64,000 nucleotides of DNA from Mesorhizobium koreense (GTDB taxonomy: Bacteria > Pseudomonadota > Alphaproteobacteria > Rhizobiales > Rhizobiaceae): NCBI RefSeq assembly GCF_031656215.1, contig NZ_CP134228.1, positions 4,731,001 to 4,795,000 on the forward strand, given 5' to 3'. Position 1 is the first letter of the stretch; every line of letters begins with the position of its first letter. Under the pieces are notes generated by a model. It saw only the letters and a program-made list of their open reading frames with translations. It searched no databases and had not been told where the DNA came from. Shown piece by piece: positions 27,102-37,090 of the stretch. Both the position numbers and the translations under genes were made by a program.

Positions 27102-28358
27102 ATGAATACGCACCAGCGCAGCATCCAGGCTTCCATCGATCCCGCAAAGCTCGACAGGCTGGCGGAAGTCGCCGTCAAGGTCGGGCTCAGGCTGGAGCGC
27201 GGACAAAACCTGTTCCTGACCGCTCCTGCGGCTGCGCTGCCGCTCGTGCGCCGCATCGCCGACCATGCCTACCGCGCCGGCGCCGGGCTGGTGACGCCGA
27301 TCCTGTCGGACGAGGAGATCACGCTTTCGCGCTTCCGCAACGCACCGGACGAGGGCTTCGACCGCGCGCCGGGCTGGCTTTACGAAGGCGTCGCCAAGGC
27401 ATTCTCCGAAAACACCGCGCGGCTCGCCATCGTCGGCGACAATCCGATGCTCCTGTCGAACGAGGACGCGACCAAGGTGGCGCGCGCCAACAAGGCGAAC
27501 TCGCTCGCCTACCAGCCGGCGCTTGAAAAGATCACCGGCTTTGACATCAACTGGAATATCGTCGCCTATCCAGGCGCTTCCTGGGCCAAGCAGGTCTTCC
27601 CCGATGACGCCGAAGAGGTCGCCGTGGCGAAGCTCGCCGCCGCGATTTTCGCCGCCTCGCGTGTGGACAGCGACGATCCGATCGGTGCCTGGGAAGCGCA
27701 CAATGCAGCACTCAAGAAGCGGACGGAATGGCTGAACGGCAAGCGCTTCCGCGCGCTGCATTATTCCGGCCCCGGCACAGACCTCACCATCGGCCTCGCC
27801 GACGGGCACGAATGGCAGGGCGGCGCATCGACCGCCAAGAACGGCATCGTCTGCAATCCCAACATCCCGACCGAAGAGGTCTTCACCACGCCGCACTCGC
27901 GACGCGTCGAAGGCCATGTCTCCTCAACCAAGCCGCTCTCCTACCAGGGCACGCTGATCGACGAGATTTCCGTGCGCTTCGAGGAAGGTCGCATCGTGGA
28001 AGCCAAGGCAGCGCGCGGCGAAGCCGTGCTGGCGAAGGTGCTCGAGACGGACGAAGGCGCGCGACGGCTCGGCGAAGTGGCGCTCGTGCCGCATTCCTCG
28101 CCGATCTCGGCGAGCGGCATCCTCTTCTTCAACACGCTGTTCGACGAGAACGCGTCGTGCCATATCGCACTCGGCCAATGCTATTCGAAGTGCTTCCTTG
28201 GCGGGGCGAAGCTGACGCCCGAACAGATCGCGGCGCAGGGCGGCAACAAGAGCCTGATCCATATCGACTGGATGATCGGCTCCGACAGGATCGACATCGA
28301 CGGCATCGCCGAGGACGGCTCCCGCACACCTGTCTTCCGCAAGGGCGAGTGGGCGTAG
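27102..28358 (+). CDS. M29 family metallo-aminopeptidase
   Basis: Cytoplasmic aminopeptidase of the thermophilic M29 group, 418 residues. The metal-ligand segments of the family are present in order: IPTEEVFTTPH, GEVALVPHSS, ASCHIALGQ, and SLIHIDWMIGSDRIDIDG. It removes N-terminal residues from peptides using a two-metal centre. Follows the Zur gene by 49 bp and precedes fumC by ~100 bp; no clear functional link. Confidence 0.93.
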   Translation: MNTHQRSIQASIDPAKLDRLAEVAVKVGLRLERGQNLFLTAPAAALPLVRRIADHAYRAGAGLVTPILSDEEITLSRFRNAPDEGFDRAPGWLYEGVAKAFSENTARLAIVGDNPMLLSNEDATKVARANKANSLAYQPALEKITGFDINWNIVAYPGASWAKQVFPDDAEEVAVAKLAAAIFAASRVDSDDPIGAWEAHNAALKKRTEWLNGKRFRALHYSGPGTDLTIGLADGHEWQGGASTAKNGIVCNPNIPTEEVFTTPHSRRVEGHVSSTKPLSYQGTLIDEISVRFEEGRIVEAKAARGEAVLAKVLETDEGARRLGEVALVPHSSPISASGILFFNTLFDENASCHIALGQCYSKCFLGGAKLTPEQIAAQGGNKSLIHIDWMIGSDRIDIDGIAEDGSRTPVFRKGEWA

Positions 28359-28454
28359 AGCCGACTGGTTTCGGCTTCCGGACCGCTTCCATATTCCATC
28401 TGGACGCAGGTGCACCCCGTCCATATGGTGCCGCCGGATTCCAATGAGGCAATG

Positions 28455-29846
28455 ATGACCACGACACGTACCGAGACCGACACATTCGGCCCTATCGAAG
28501 TTCCCGGCGACCGCTATTGGGGGGCGCAGACAGAGCGCAGCCGGCAGAACTTCAGGATCGGCGGTGAGCGGATGCCGCTGCCGCTCATCCATGCGCTGGG
28601 GCTCGTCAAGCGAGCGGCGGCGGAGACCAACATGGAACTCGGTCTGCTCGACCCGGCGCTCGGCAAGGCCATCGCCACGGCGGCGGATGAGGTGGCGAAC
28701 GGCAAGCTCGACGAACATTTTCCGCTCGTCGTCTGGCAGACGGGCTCGGGCACTCAGACCAACATGAACGCCAACGAGGTCATTTCGAACCGCGCGATCG
28801 AGACGCTCGGCGGCCAGATGGGCTCCAAGAAGCCGGTCCATCCGAACGACCACGTCAACAAGAGCCAGTCGTCCAACGACACCTTCCCGACCGCCATGCA
28901 TGTGGCGGCGGCGATGCAGGCGACGGCGCTCCTGCTGCCGGCGCTGAAGGAACTGACGGCCGCTCTTGACGCCAAGGCAAAGGCCTTCGCCGGCATCGTC
29001 AAGATCGGCCGCACCCATACCCAGGACGCCACGCCGCTGACGCTCGGCCAGGAATTCTCCGGCTATGTCGCCGCGCTGGAACTCGGCCGGAAACGCATCG
29101 AGCAGGCGCTGGGCGACGTCTATGCGCTGGCGCAGGGCGGCACCGCCGTCGGCACCGGCCTCAACGCTCCGGTAGGCTTCGATACCGCGATCGCAGCCAA
29201 GCTGGCGAAGATCACGGGCCTGCCTTTCCGCACGGCGGAAAACAAGTTCGAGGGACTGGCCTCGCACGGGGCGCTGGCGAATTTCCATGGGAGCCTCTCT
29301 GCACTCGCCACCGATCTCTTCAAGATCGGCAACGATATCCGCTTCCTCGGCTCGGGGCCGCGCTCCGGTCTTGGCGAATTGCGCTTGCCGGAGAATGAGC
29401 CGGGCTCCTCGATCATGCCGGGCAAGGTCAACCCCACCCAGGCCGAGGCGCTGACCATGGTGGCGACGCAGGTGATCGGCAACAACGCCGCCGTGCTGAT
29501 GGCCGCCAGCCAGGGGCATTTCGAGCTCAATGTCTTCAAGCCGGTGATCGCGCTCAACGTGCTGCAATCGATCCGGCTCACCGCCGACGCGATGCGCTCT
29601 TTCGCCGAGAATTGCGTCGCCGGCATCGAGGCCGACGAGCAGCGCATCGCCGACCTGATGGGCCGTTCGCTGATGCTGGTGACGGCGCTGGCGCCGACCA
29701 TCGGCTACGACAACGCTGCCAAGATCGCCAAGACCGCGCACAAGAACGGCACCACTCTGCGCGACGAGGCGATCAAGAGCGGGCTCGTCTCGGAGGCGGA
29801 TTATGACCGCATCGTCAAGCCGAAGGACATGACGCATCCGGGGTGA
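28455..29846 (+). CDS. fumC: Class II fumarate hydratase
   Basis: Interconverts fumarate and malate in the TCA cycle; oxygen-stable, iron-free class II enzyme of the fumarase/aspartase family. Signature loop [11 protein letters not shown] is present, with catalytic-site segments [14 protein letters not shown] and [16 protein letters not shown]. 463 residues, family length. ATG 28455 has GAGG 5 nt upstream; the adjacent ATG at 28452 would add one residue. A palindrome follows the stop codon (separate entry). Confidence 0.97.
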   Translation: MTTTRTETDTFGPIEVPGDRYWGAQTERSRQNFRIGGERMPLPLIHALGLVKRAAAETNMELGLLDPALGKAIATAADEVANGKLDEHFPLVVWQTGSGTQTNMNANEVISNRAIETLGGQMGSKKPVHPNDHVNKSQSSNDTFPTAMHVAAAMQATALLLPALKELTAALDAKAKAFAGIVKIGRTHTQDATPLTLGQEFSGYVAALELGRKRIEQALGDVYALAQGGTAVGTGLNAPVGFDTAIAAKLAKITGLPFRTAENKFEGLASHGALANFHGSLSALATDLFKIGNDIRFLGSGPRSGLGELRLPENEPGSSIMPGKVNPTQAEALTMVATQVIGNNAAVLMAASQGHFELNVFKPVIALNVLQSIRLTADAMRSFAENCVAGIEADEQRIADLMGRSLMLVTALAPTIGYDNAAKIAKTAHKNGTTLRDEAIKSGLVSEADYDRIVKPKDMTHPG

Positions 29847-29856
29847 TAATGTGACT

Positions 29857-29887
29857 TTGTGAACGACTTCTATTGTATCGTTCACAA
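29857..29887. promoter_or_regulatory. Operator-like inverted repeat upstream of doxX
   Basis: Perfect 10-bp inverted repeat TTGTGAACGA/TCGTTCACAA with an 11-bp spacer, ~90 bp before the DoxX start. Half-site centres lie 21 bp apart, two helical turns. No U-tract follows, so an operator is more likely than a terminator. The regulator is unknown. Confidence 0.55.
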
Positions 29888-29974
29888 TTCGTATCCGCAC
29901 TGTGCATGAGATGGATGATCGCGCGGGGAAGGCAATTCGGGTAGAGGGGCGGCAGTCAAAGGAGACCACACACC

Positions 29975-30361
29975 ATGCCCGCCAATGTCGTCCTGCTCGT
30001 CGCGCGCATCCTGCTTGCGATCATCTTCGTCATGTCCGGTTTCGGCAAGCTGACCAATATCGCCGGCACCGCTGCCTATTTCGCCAATTACAGCCTGCCG
30101 GCGCCGACCGCGACGGCCGTGATCGTCGGCCTGATCGAGTTTCTCGACGGACTTGCGATCCTGATCGGCTTCAAGACCCGCATCGCGGCCTGGGTGCTCG
30201 CCCTCTTCTCTGTGGCGACGGCGCTGGTGGCGCATACGGATTTCGCCGACCAGGCGCAGATGATCAATTTCCTGAAGAACCTCGCGATTGCCGGCGGCTT
30301 CCTGGCGCTGGCCGTCGAAGGCGCGGGCTCCATCTCGCTCGATGGACGGCGGGCTGCCTGA
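29975..30361 (+). CDS. DoxX family membrane protein
   Basis: Four-helix DoxX-type inner-membrane protein, 128 residues (VARILLAIIFVMSGFGKL, then FLDGLAILIGFKTRIAAW). Members take part in redox or sulfur stress responses; the precise role is unknown. The stop codon is 4 bp from the end of the convergent hisG. Confidence 0.88.
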   Translation: MPANVVLLVARILLAIIFVMSGFGKLTNIAGTAAYFANYSLPAPTATAVIVGLIEFLDGLAILIGFKTRIAAWVLALFSVATALVAHTDFADQAQMINFLKNLAIAGGFLALAVEGAGSISLDGRRAA

Positions 30362-30365
30362 ATAC

Positions 30366-31061
30366 TCAGCCCGCGTTACCCGCAAGCCTCGCGGCGATGC
30401 CGGCGACAACCGCCGCATCGCCGCTTCGCCTTCTGGAGCGGACGAGGCAGGCTTCGGACTTCAGGATCACCCCGTCTTCCAGGACCTTCAGCCGGTTCGC
30501 CCCTAAGGTGGAGCCGGTCGTCGTTATGTCGACGATCACATCCGCCAGCCCCGCCGCCGGTGCGCCTTCGGTGGCGCCGAGGCTTTCGACGATGCGGTAG
30601 ACCTGGATTCCGTGCTTGCCCGAAAAGAACTGCTGGGTGAGGCGCCAGTATTTGGTGGCGATGGTGAGCCGCCGCCCGTGACGCTGGCGGAAATCCGCCG
30701 CCACGTCATCAAGGTCGGCCATGGTGGCGACATCCAGCCAGACCTCCGGCACGGCGACGACCACATCGGCACGGCCGAAGCCGAGACGCGCGGCGATCTC
30801 CATGCGCTCCGACCAGTCGGAGAAGGTCTCGCACAATAGATCCTCACCGGTGACGCCCAGATCGACGCGACCCTCGCCAACCTCGCGGGCGATCTCGGAA
30901 GCGGAGAGATAGGCGATCTCGACGCCCTCGAAGTCCTTCATGCGGGCGTTGTACTGCCGCGCATCCGAAGGCGCCTCGATGACCAGCCCGGCGTGCGCGA
31001 GCGCTTCCGTCGCCTGTTCCTTCAGCCTGCCCTTGGAGGGAAGCGCCAGCGTGATGGTCAC
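30366..31061 (-). CDS. hisG: ATP phosphoribosyltransferase, short form HisG
   Basis: First enzyme of histidine synthesis: ATP plus PRPP to phosphoribosyl-ATP. The 231-residue length and lack of the C-terminal regulatory domain mark the short HisG(S) form, which needs HisZ. Family segments: [25 protein letters not shown], and [16 protein letters not shown] (PRPP-binding loop). GTG start at 31061. hisZ lies upstream on the same strand, the 246-bp gap being filled by an inverted-repeat element. Confidence 0.95.
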   Translation of the reverse strand: MTITLALPSKGRLKEQATEALAHAGLVIEAPSDARQYNARMKDFEGVEIAYLSASEIAREVGEGRVDLGVTGEDLLCETFSDWSERMEIAARLGFGRADVVVAVPEVWLDVATMADLDDVAADFRQRHGRRLTIATKYWRLTQQFFSGKHGIQVYRIVESLGATEGAPAAGLADVIVDITTTGSTLGANRLKVLEDGVILKSEACLVRSRRRSGDAAVVAGIAARLAGNAG

Positions 31062-31108
31062 GGGCGGACCTCCCGATTAAGAGGCAGGGCGATCACGTTT
31101 GGCCGAAT

Positions 31109-31252
31109 GTCCCCCACTCCGTCCCGCTTCGCGGGCCACCTCTCCCCCACTTTCGTGGGGTAGAGGAAGGGAGCCAAGCCTTGCAACGGGCATTTCCTCT
31201 CCCCCGTCGAGCGGGGGAGAGGTGTCACGCAAAGCGTGACGGAGTGGGGGTC
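31109..31252. repeat. Type-1 REP pair (REPIN-like) between hisZ and hisG
   Basis: Two ~60-bp arms in inverted orientation, 31109-31168 and 31193-31252, separated by 24 bp. Each arm contains the sequence GGGGGAGAGGTG or its complement, two internal small hairpins, and an outer CCCCCACTCCGTC end. The same arm type flanks the DUF559 gene at 41341-41895. Such elements are normally moved by RAYT transposases; none is in the window. Confidence 0.8.
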
Positions 31253-31307
31253 GAACTTCATACGCGAACGCCTGCCCTAGTAGAGATTGGGGTCAAAAAG
31301 CAAAAAA

Positions 31308-32429
31308 TCACCGCCGCTCTCCCCGCAATTCCTCGACGCGGTCGAGCCAGACGGAGAAACCGACCGCGGGGATGGGCTTCGGCGCGCCGAGCAGGGTCAG
31401 GAGCCGGTCGTAGCGGCCGCCGCCGACGAGCGGGCGCTCGCCGCCTTCCGCAGCGATCTCGAAGACGAGGCCGGTGTAATAATCGAGCGGGCGGCCGAAG
31501 GCAGCGTCGTATCGGATTTCCGCCGAGCGCAGGCCGTGGGTGGCCAGCGCCTCGGCGCGCTCGGCGAAGCGGGCGAGCGCCGCGCTCATGGAAAGTTTCG
31601 ACCCTCGCGCGAACTCGGCCAGCGTCTCGGCGGCGCGGTCGAACGGTACGTTTATCGCCAGGAAGGTTTTCAGCGCCTCCAGCGCGGTTTCGGAAAGCCG
31701 CACGCTGGCAAGCTCGGATTTCTCCAGAAGCCGGCGCGCGATGTCGTCCGGCTTGCGGCCGGCGGAAGGCGACAGGCCGGCCTCGCGCATCTCATCCTCG
31801 ATGAAAAGCGAAAGCCCCGGCAGATCGGCGGCGGCAACCAGCGACGCGACCGGCTCCTCCAGCATGCCGTTGCCGGCCGGCGCGGTCAGCTGGTCGAGCG
31901 CGGCGGCGAGAATGTCCGGTGCGCCGAAGGCGCGGGCGAGCCGCATGCGCCAGCCGCGCGGCAAGCCGAGCGCGGCCAGCACCGCCTCGAACACGCCCTG
32001 GTCGCCGAGCGTGACGGCAAGTTTCCGGCCCGGGAGCACCTTCTCCAGAAGCGCGTGTGCATCGGCGACGGAGCGGGCATCGGCGGCCGCCACATCGCGT
32101 TCGCCGAGATCCTCGATGCCGGTCTGGAAAAATTCGGAGGGGCCATCGCGACGCTGGCGGAACACCTCGCCCAGATAGGCGTAGCGGCGCGGCGTGCCGG
32201 CATGCGAGGCGATATGGCCGAGGCAGACGGGAATGGTGAATTCGGGCCGGAGGCAGAGGCTTTTGCCGGTCTCGCTCTCGGTCAGGAAAATGCGTCGGCG
32301 CAGATCCTCGCCCGCCATGTCGAGGAAGGGATCGGCCGGCTGGAGAATGGCGATATCGATGGGCTCCGCCTTGCGCTCGGCGAAGAGCTCGAGGATATCG
32401 GCGGCGATGGCGGGGGGGCGGAGGGTCAT
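31308..32429 (-). CDS. hisZ: ATP phosphoribosyltransferase regulatory subunit HisZ
   Basis: Histidyl-tRNA-synthetase-like regulatory partner of short HisG, forming an octameric complex that carries allosteric control by histidine. Class II motif 2 region (AYLGEVFRQRRDGPSEFFQTGIE) and motif 3 region (VGGGRYDRLLTLLG) are seen, but no anticodon-binding domain. 373 residues. Same strand as hisG and hisS, with repeat elements in both gaps. Confidence 0.93.
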   Translation of the reverse strand: MTLRPPAIAADILELFAERKAEPIDIAILQPADPFLDMAGEDLRRRIFLTESETGKSLCLRPEFTIPVCLGHIASHAGTPRRYAYLGEVFRQRRDGPSEFFQTGIEDLGERDVAAADARSVADAHALLEKVLPGRKLAVTLGDQGVFEAVLAALGLPRGWRMRLARAFGAPDILAAALDQLTAPAGNGMLEEPVASLVAAADLPGLSLFIEDEMREAGLSPSAGRKPDDIARRLLEKSELASVRLSETALEALKTFLAINVPFDRAAETLAEFARGSKLSMSAALARFAERAEALATHGLRSAEIRYDAAFGRPLDYYTGLVFEIAAEGGERPLVGGGRYDRLLTLLGAPKPIPAVGFSVWLDRVEELRGERR

Positions 32430-32463
32430 GCAGGGCGTCCGGAGAAAGGCATGTGCGGCCCTT

Positions 32464-32624
32464 CACTCCCCTCTGGCCTGCCGGCCATCTCCCCCTCAAG
32501 GGGGGAGATCAGCTTGCACGACGCGCCCCCCCAATCAGCAATGGCGCGTGAGAGAAGGCGCCGAGCGTCAAGCTGCCGATCTCCCCCCTTGAGGGGGAGA
32601 TGGCCGGCAGGCCAGAGGGGGGTG
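32464..32624. repeat. Type-2 inverted-repeat element, copy A (hisS-hisZ gap)
   Basis: 161-bp element: 47-bp arms 32464-32510 and 32578-32624 are reverse complements with one mismatch; spacer 67 bp. Each arm starts near CCCCTCTGG, has the inner GCCTGCCGGC palindrome-like core and ends in CTCAAGGGGGGAGATC. MITE- or REPIN-like; non-coding. Confidence 0.9.
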
Positions 32625-32655
32625 CCTGGACCCGCGCGATCCTGTCCAGACGCTT

Positions 32656-34281
32656 TCAATTACGCTCCGCCTTCTGCGCCTCGATGATGCTGCGCACGGT
32701 GGCGACGAGGTCGGCTTCGGGCACGGAGACCTGCGCCGGGCGGCTTGCGCGCCATTCGGCGTTGTCGGCGATCTCCTTGGAAAGCTCCTCGCCCAGCGCC
32801 ATGTCCTTGATCTGCACTTCGCCTTTCGCGCGCTCGTCGCCGCCCTGGATGACGACACAAGGGGCGCCGCGCCGGTCGGCGTATTTCATCTGCGCCTTCA
32901 TGCCTGAGCCGCCGAGATACATCTCGGCGCGGATGCCGGCATGGCGAAGCTCCGACACCATCTTCTGGTAGCGGCCGAGGCTTTCCGTGTCGCGGTCCAT
33001 GGCGAGCACGACGACTGGGCCGGCCTCATTGGCGCTCGAAAGCTTGCCGAGGTTCTTCAGCGCCGTCATCAGGCGCGAGACGCCGATGGAAAAACCCGTC
33101 GCCGGCACCGGCTCGCCGCGGAAGCGCGACACCAGCCCGTCATAGCGCCCGCCGCCGCCGACCGAGCCGAAGCGCACGACCACGCCGTCCTCGTTGGGGA
33201 TTTCAGCGAGCAGTTCGGCCTCGTAGACGGGGCCGGTGTAATATTCCAGGCCGCGGACGACGGAGGGGTCGATGCGGATGCGTTTGCGATCATAGCCGGC
33301 TGCTTCGACCATCTCTGCTATAGAGCGGAGTTCTTCGATGCCGCTCCTAGAGGTTTGATTGGAGCCAAAGTGCCCCAGCAAGCCGTCAATGATCCCCTTG
33401 TTCGATTCTACAAATCGCCCAGCTTCTTCGCCGTTATCTGATTTAAATTCAAGAACTTCGCCCCTTTCTCTCGCCGCTTCGTCCGAAAGATTAGTGACAT
33501 CTTCTAGTTCCGTCACAGCGCCTGATTGAAGGAGTGTGAATATAATAACTTTCTCTATCTGCCGCTCATCCAACCCCGCGCCCTTGGTGAAATCCCCCTC
33601 GCCTTCCTTGCCGCCGTCCCAGCGACCGGGGCCGAGCAACAAGCGCACCCCTTCCGGCCCGAACTTGTCCAGCTTGTCTATGGCGCGCAGTACCGTCAGC
33701 CGTCGTCCCGCATTCTCCTCGCCACCTAGGCCGATCGCTTCCAGCACGCCGTCGAGCACCTTGCGGTTGTTGACGCGGATGACGTAGTCGCCGCGCGCGA
33801 TCCCCAGCGCCTCCATCACGTCGGCCATCATCATGGCCATCTCGGCATCTGCCGCCACGCCCGGCGTGCCGACCGTATCGGCATCGAACTGCATGAACTG
33901 GCGGAAGCGGCCCGGCCCGGGCTTCTCGTTACGGAACACCCAGCCGGCGCGGTAGCTGCGGTACGGCTTCGGCAGGCGCTCGTAATGTTCGGCGACGTAG
34001 CGGGCGAGCGGCGCGGTCAGGTCGTAGCGCAGGCTCAGCCATTGCTCGTCGTCGTCCTGAAAGGAAAAAACACCCTCGTTGGGGCGGTCCTGATCGGGCA
34101 GGAATTTGCCGAGCGCGTCGGTATATTCGACCAGCGGCGTCTCCACCGGCTCGAAGCCGTAAAGCTCGTAGACGGCGCGGATCTTCGCCACCATCTCGTC
34201 CACCGCGCGGATGTCCTCCGGCGTGCGGTCGGCGAAACCGCGCGGCAGCCGCGCCTTCATCTTTTCCTGCTTGTCGGGCAT
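32656..34281 (-). CDS. hisS: Histidyl-tRNA synthetase
   Basis: Class II synthetase charging tRNA-His. Motif 2 ([20 protein letters not shown]) and the His-specific motifs [13 protein letters not shown] and [15 protein letters not shown] are intact, with the C-terminal anticodon-binding domain after residue ~430. An unusual stretch (nt ~33301-33540, protein [20 protein letters not shown] onward) is notably AT-richer than the rest of the gene: I count about 119 G+C in 240. It also appears longer than the insertion domain of related alphaproteobacterial enzymes. Frame is intact. ATG 34281; ATG 34260 is an alternative. Confidence 0.95.
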   Translation of the reverse strand: MPDKQEKMKARLPRGFADRTPEDIRAVDEMVAKIRAVYELYGFEPVETPLVEYTDALGKFLPDQDRPNEGVFSFQDDDEQWLSLRYDLTAPLARYVAEHYERLPKPYRSYRAGWVFRNEKPGPGRFRQFMQFDADTVGTPGVAADAEMAMMMADVMEALGIARGDYVIRVNNRKVLDGVLEAIGLGGEENAGRRLTVLRAIDKLDKFGPEGVRLLLGPGRWDGGKEGEGDFTKGAGLDERQIEKVIIFTLLQSGAVTELEDVTNLSDEAARERGEVLEFKSDNGEEAGRFVESNKGIIDGLLGHFGSNQTSRSGIEELRSIAEMVEAAGYDRKRIRIDPSVVRGLEYYTGPVYEAELLAEIPNEDGVVVRFGSVGGGGRYDGLVSRFRGEPVPATGFSIGVSRLMTALKNLGKLSSANEAGPVVVLAMDRDTESLGRYQKMVSELRHAGIRAEMYLGGSGMKAQMKYADRRGAPCVVIQGGDERAKGEVQIKDMALGEELSKEIADNAEWRASRPAQVSVPEADLVATVRSIIEAQKAERN

Positions 34282-34534
34282 TTCGTTCTTCTGTCAGGCA
34301 GATCGGGGATTTTCGTGAGCGCGTGGTAGCCGAATGGGCGACAGGCGGCAAGGGTTTGGGAGTTTCCCTTCACTCTGGGTTTGTTTCGCTCACGCGAGGT
34401 TTCCTTTCGCTCGCGCCCGTACCGTCGCTTGCGCAGCGAGGCTCCGCAGGGGCACGATACTCGGTCGGGCGTTTGGGGTGCTTGCCCGATGCTCATTGCC
34501 TTTGCGAACGTTCTTCTCGTCCTGCGCCCTTGCG

Positions 34535-34693
34535 CACCCCCCTCTGTCCTGCCGGACATCTCCCCCTCAAGGGGGGGAGATTGAACCGGCCGCGCCGCCT
34601 GCACCTCTTCTGCAGCTTTGAAGGTTGCAGACGCGGTAGCGACAGCCGATCTCCCCCTTGAGGGGGAGATGTCCGGCAGGACAGAGGGGGGTG
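34535..34693. repeat. Type-2 inverted-repeat element, copy B (upstream of hisS)
   Basis: Arms ~34535-34581 and ~34648-34693 are inverted and nearly identical, with a small G-run length difference. Spacer resembles that of copy C near its right arm (GACAGCCGATC). Same CCCCTCTGTCCTGCCGGACA outer sequence as copy C. Confidence 0.9.
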
Positions 34694-35136
34694 CGAAAGG
34701 GCAGGAGACGATCCATCTTTACGTTGCAGACATGCTTCATCCTCACCACGCCCCGTTTCCGGTCTGGCCATTATCAAGGAACTGGGAAGCGGGCGCGAGG
34801 CCATGCCTCTCAATGTTATTGACTGGCACGGCGACATACCGCGCCCGCCGGCTCTCTTTTCGAGTGCCGTCTTCCTATTGAGAAGGACGGCAGCCGCCTC
34901 CCTCTGAGCCCGGGTCACGTTAACCCACCGCCGGAGGCACCGGTCCCTTCCCACCAAACCACCGTCATGATCGGTGTTCCCGATGGAAGGAACTGACGGG
35001 GATTATGGAGGAAGCTCGGAAGGCGTGGAGAAGCAGCGAGAAAGAAAATACGAATGGTGAGCGGAAAGAGCAGGTTACGGAAATAACCCGGCGATCCTAT
35101 CCACGGTTTCGACGCCCTCTATCCTTGTCATTCACC

Positions 35137-35203
35137 GGGCAAGCGAGGCGGAGCGCGACCCGAGAATGACGAAGCGGCGAGGATCGCTCCGCTTCGCTCG
35201 CCC
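35137..35203. repeat. Short inverted repeat
   Basis: GGGCAAGCGAGGCGGAGCG at 35137-35155 matches the reverse complement of 35185-35203 at 17 of 19 positions, with GAATGAC direct repeats beside each arm. A third, unrelated dispersed-repeat type in this gap. Confidence 0.55.
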
Positions 35204-35237
35204 TAGAATGACAAAGCCGGGAAGAGGATTGCGGGCG

Positions 35238-35876
35238 TCATCCCGGCCGCGCGAATGCTCCCCTCTCCGCCTCGACCTCCGCACGGCAGAAGCAGCCTTC
35301 GATGTGGTCGTTGACCATGCCCATGGCCTGCATGTGGGCGTACATGGTGGTGGGGCCGACGAAGGTGAAGCCGCGCTTGCGCAGATCCTTTGAGAGCGCG
35401 GTCGAGGCGGGTGTGGTCGGGTTGGCCTTCAGGGTGGCCAGATCGACCAGCGCCGGACGCTCATGCGCCGCCGGTTCGAAGCTCCAGAAATAGGCGGCGA
35501 GCGACCCCTTCTCTTCGATCAGGTCGATGGTGCGGCGGGCGTTGTTGACGGCGGACGTGATCTTGCCGCGATGGCGGATGATGCCGGCGTCGCCCAGCAT
35601 GCGCTCGATGTCGGCCTCGCCGAAGGAAGCCACCTTCTCGATATCGAAGCCGGCGAAGGCGCGGCGGAAATTCTCCCGCTTCCTCAGGATGGTGATCCAG
35701 GAGAGGCCGGACTGGAACCCCTCCAGACACATCTTCTCGAAGAGCCGCGTATCGTCGTCGACCGGCCTTCCCCATTCATGGTCGTGGTAGGCGAGATAGA
35801 GTTCGTCCGCGCCCGGCCAGAAGCAGCGCGTGCGGCCGTCGGTCCCCTCTATCAGTCCCGGCCTTTCTTCATCCAT
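35238..35876 (-). CDS. tag: DNA-3-methyladenine glycosylase I
   Basis: Excises 3-methyladenine from alkylated DNA in base-excision repair. Tag-family segments: RCFWPGADELYLAYHDHEWG with the zinc-binding Cys, LFEKMCLEGFQSGLSW (helix-hairpin-helix region with the catalytic Glu), and the C-terminal NDHIEGCFCR with zinc ligands. 212 residues, slightly longer than the Escherichia coli enzyme. Confidence 0.95.
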   Translation of the reverse strand: MDEERPGLIEGTDGRTRCFWPGADELYLAYHDHEWGRPVDDDTRLFEKMCLEGFQSGLSWITILRKRENFRRAFAGFDIEKVASFGEADIERMLGDAGIIRHRGKITSAVNNARRTIDLIEEKGSLAAYFWSFEPAAHERPALVDLATLKANPTTPASTALSKDLRKRGFTFVGPTTMYAHMQAMGMVNDHIEGCFCRAEVEAERGAFARPG

Positions 35877-36135
35877 TTTCTCACTCCGGTCATGAAATGA
35901 TTCAGGACATGCGCCCTAACGCATTGATCCCGCATATTTACTTGGTCTTTACCAGATTCGGGAACCCGCCGGTAACCACAGCGAAAGCTTTCAAGAAAAT
36001 CCCGCATCTTATCGATTGCGATTCACCTTTTGCTTGCAGCCGAAGCGCACATTCAACGACGAAAACCCGGGGGCGGGGCGCGCGTCAAGCCGCTTTCGTT
36101 CCCGTACCGAACGTACTGGTCCGAATGGTGTCGTC

Positions 36136-36981
36136 ATGAAAAGCATGTATCCGATCCTCGGCGCGGCCGTCGCGCTGGCGCTTCTTTCCGGCCCTTCCGC
36201 AGCCGGCCAGCGTTACGCCGAACCGCCGCCGCTGGTGGTGAGCCCCGACCTGTCGGCGCCCTGGGTGCTGCAGCTTCGGCGAGTGCCGAGGGGTGTCCGG
36301 GTCCAGCCGGCGCCGGTGAAACGTTACCGGGTGGAGCGCTACGAGCCCGGCGATCCACTGCCCTCGCGCACAGCCTATGCCCGCATGCCGGCACCCGATC
36401 TTCAGGAGAGGCACGACAGGCAAAACACTCCCAATCTTCAAAACGCTTACGTCGTGCCGCAGGGGCCGAATCGGGCACCCAAGGTCGTGCCGATGTACAC
36501 CGAAAAGGAGATGAAGCAGCCCTTCGACCCGAAGTTTTTGCCGCGCGAAGTCGCGTACGACGGGCCGCAGAAGCCGGGCACGATCGTCATCGATACCAAG
36601 ACGAAATTCCTCTACCTCGTGCAGGCAGACGGAAAGGCCCGCCGCTACGGTGTCGGCGTCGGCAAGGAAGGCTTCGGCTGGACAGGCACCGAAGCAATCA
36701 CGAAGAAGGCGGAATGGCCCGGCTGGACGCCACCGTCCGAGATGATCGAGCGCGAGAAAGCGAAGGGGCGCGTGCTACCAGTCCATATGGAAGGCGGGCT
36801 GAACAACCCGCTCGGCGCGCGCGCGCTCTACCTCGGCGGCACGCTCTATCGCATCCACGGCACCAACGCACCGTGGACAATCGGCCACAATGTCTCGTCC
36901 GGATGCATCCGGATGCGCAATCAGGACGTGGTTGACCTTTACGAACGCGTCAAAGTCGGCACAAAGGTGGTGGTACTTTAG
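36136..36981 (+). CDS. L,D-transpeptidase (YkuD domain)
   Basis: Exported peptidoglycan cross-linking or lipoprotein-attaching enzyme. Signal peptide ~1-21; Arg/Pro-rich linker; YkuD catalytic domain from ~residue 145, with the motif HGTNAPWTIGHNVSSGCIRM supplying the catalytic His and Cys. ATG 36136 gives a proper signal peptide; the frame is open upstream to 36016 but is not needed. Followed by a strong terminator. Confidence 0.92.
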   Translation: MKSMYPILGAAVALALLSGPSAAGQRYAEPPPLVVSPDLSAPWVLQLRRVPRGVRVQPAPVKRYRVERYEPGDPLPSRTAYARMPAPDLQERHDRQNTPNLQNAYVVPQGPNRAPKVVPMYTEKEMKQPFDPKFLPREVAYDGPQKPGTIVIDTKTKFLYLVQADGKARRYGVGVGKEGFGWTGTEAITKKAEWPGWTPPSEMIEREKAKGRVLPVHMEGGLNNPLGARALYLGGTLYRIHGTNAPWTIGHNVSSGCIRMRNQDVVDLYERVKVGTKVVVL

Positions 36982-37040
36982 GAATCGCGGGGGAAGGAGC
37001 GGAGCCCGAGGGGTATAGGGCTTCGTTCCGACGCGAGCCG

Positions 37041-37079
37041 GGGCAGCGCGGAGGGGAAACCGCGCTGCCCTTTCGCTTT
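37041..37079 (+). terminator. Terminator after the L,D-transpeptidase gene
   Basis: Perfect 11-bp stem GGGCAGCGCGG/CCGCGCTGCCC with 8-nt loop, followed by TTTCGCTTT. Confidence 0.85.
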
Positions 37080-37090
37080 CAGGCAGACAT

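Larger units (their letters stand above)
34282..35237. other. Long intergenic region upstream of hisS, repeat-rich
   Basis: No convincing gene in 956 bp. It holds a type-2 element (34535-34693) and a shorter inverted repeat (35137-35203). The first ~250 bp, nearest hisS, should contain its promoter. Short open frames here are products of the GC-rich repeats. Confidence 0.7.

Noticed and set aside
27924-29969. 681-codon open frame on the minus strand across fumC and the aminopeptidase gene
   Set aside because: Both plus-strand genes are recognised enzymes; the antisense protein is His/Arg/Asp-rich with no family features.
34323-34957. Several open frames over the repeat upstream of hisS
   Set aside because: They are translations of the inverted-repeat arms without ribosome-binding sites or family similarity.
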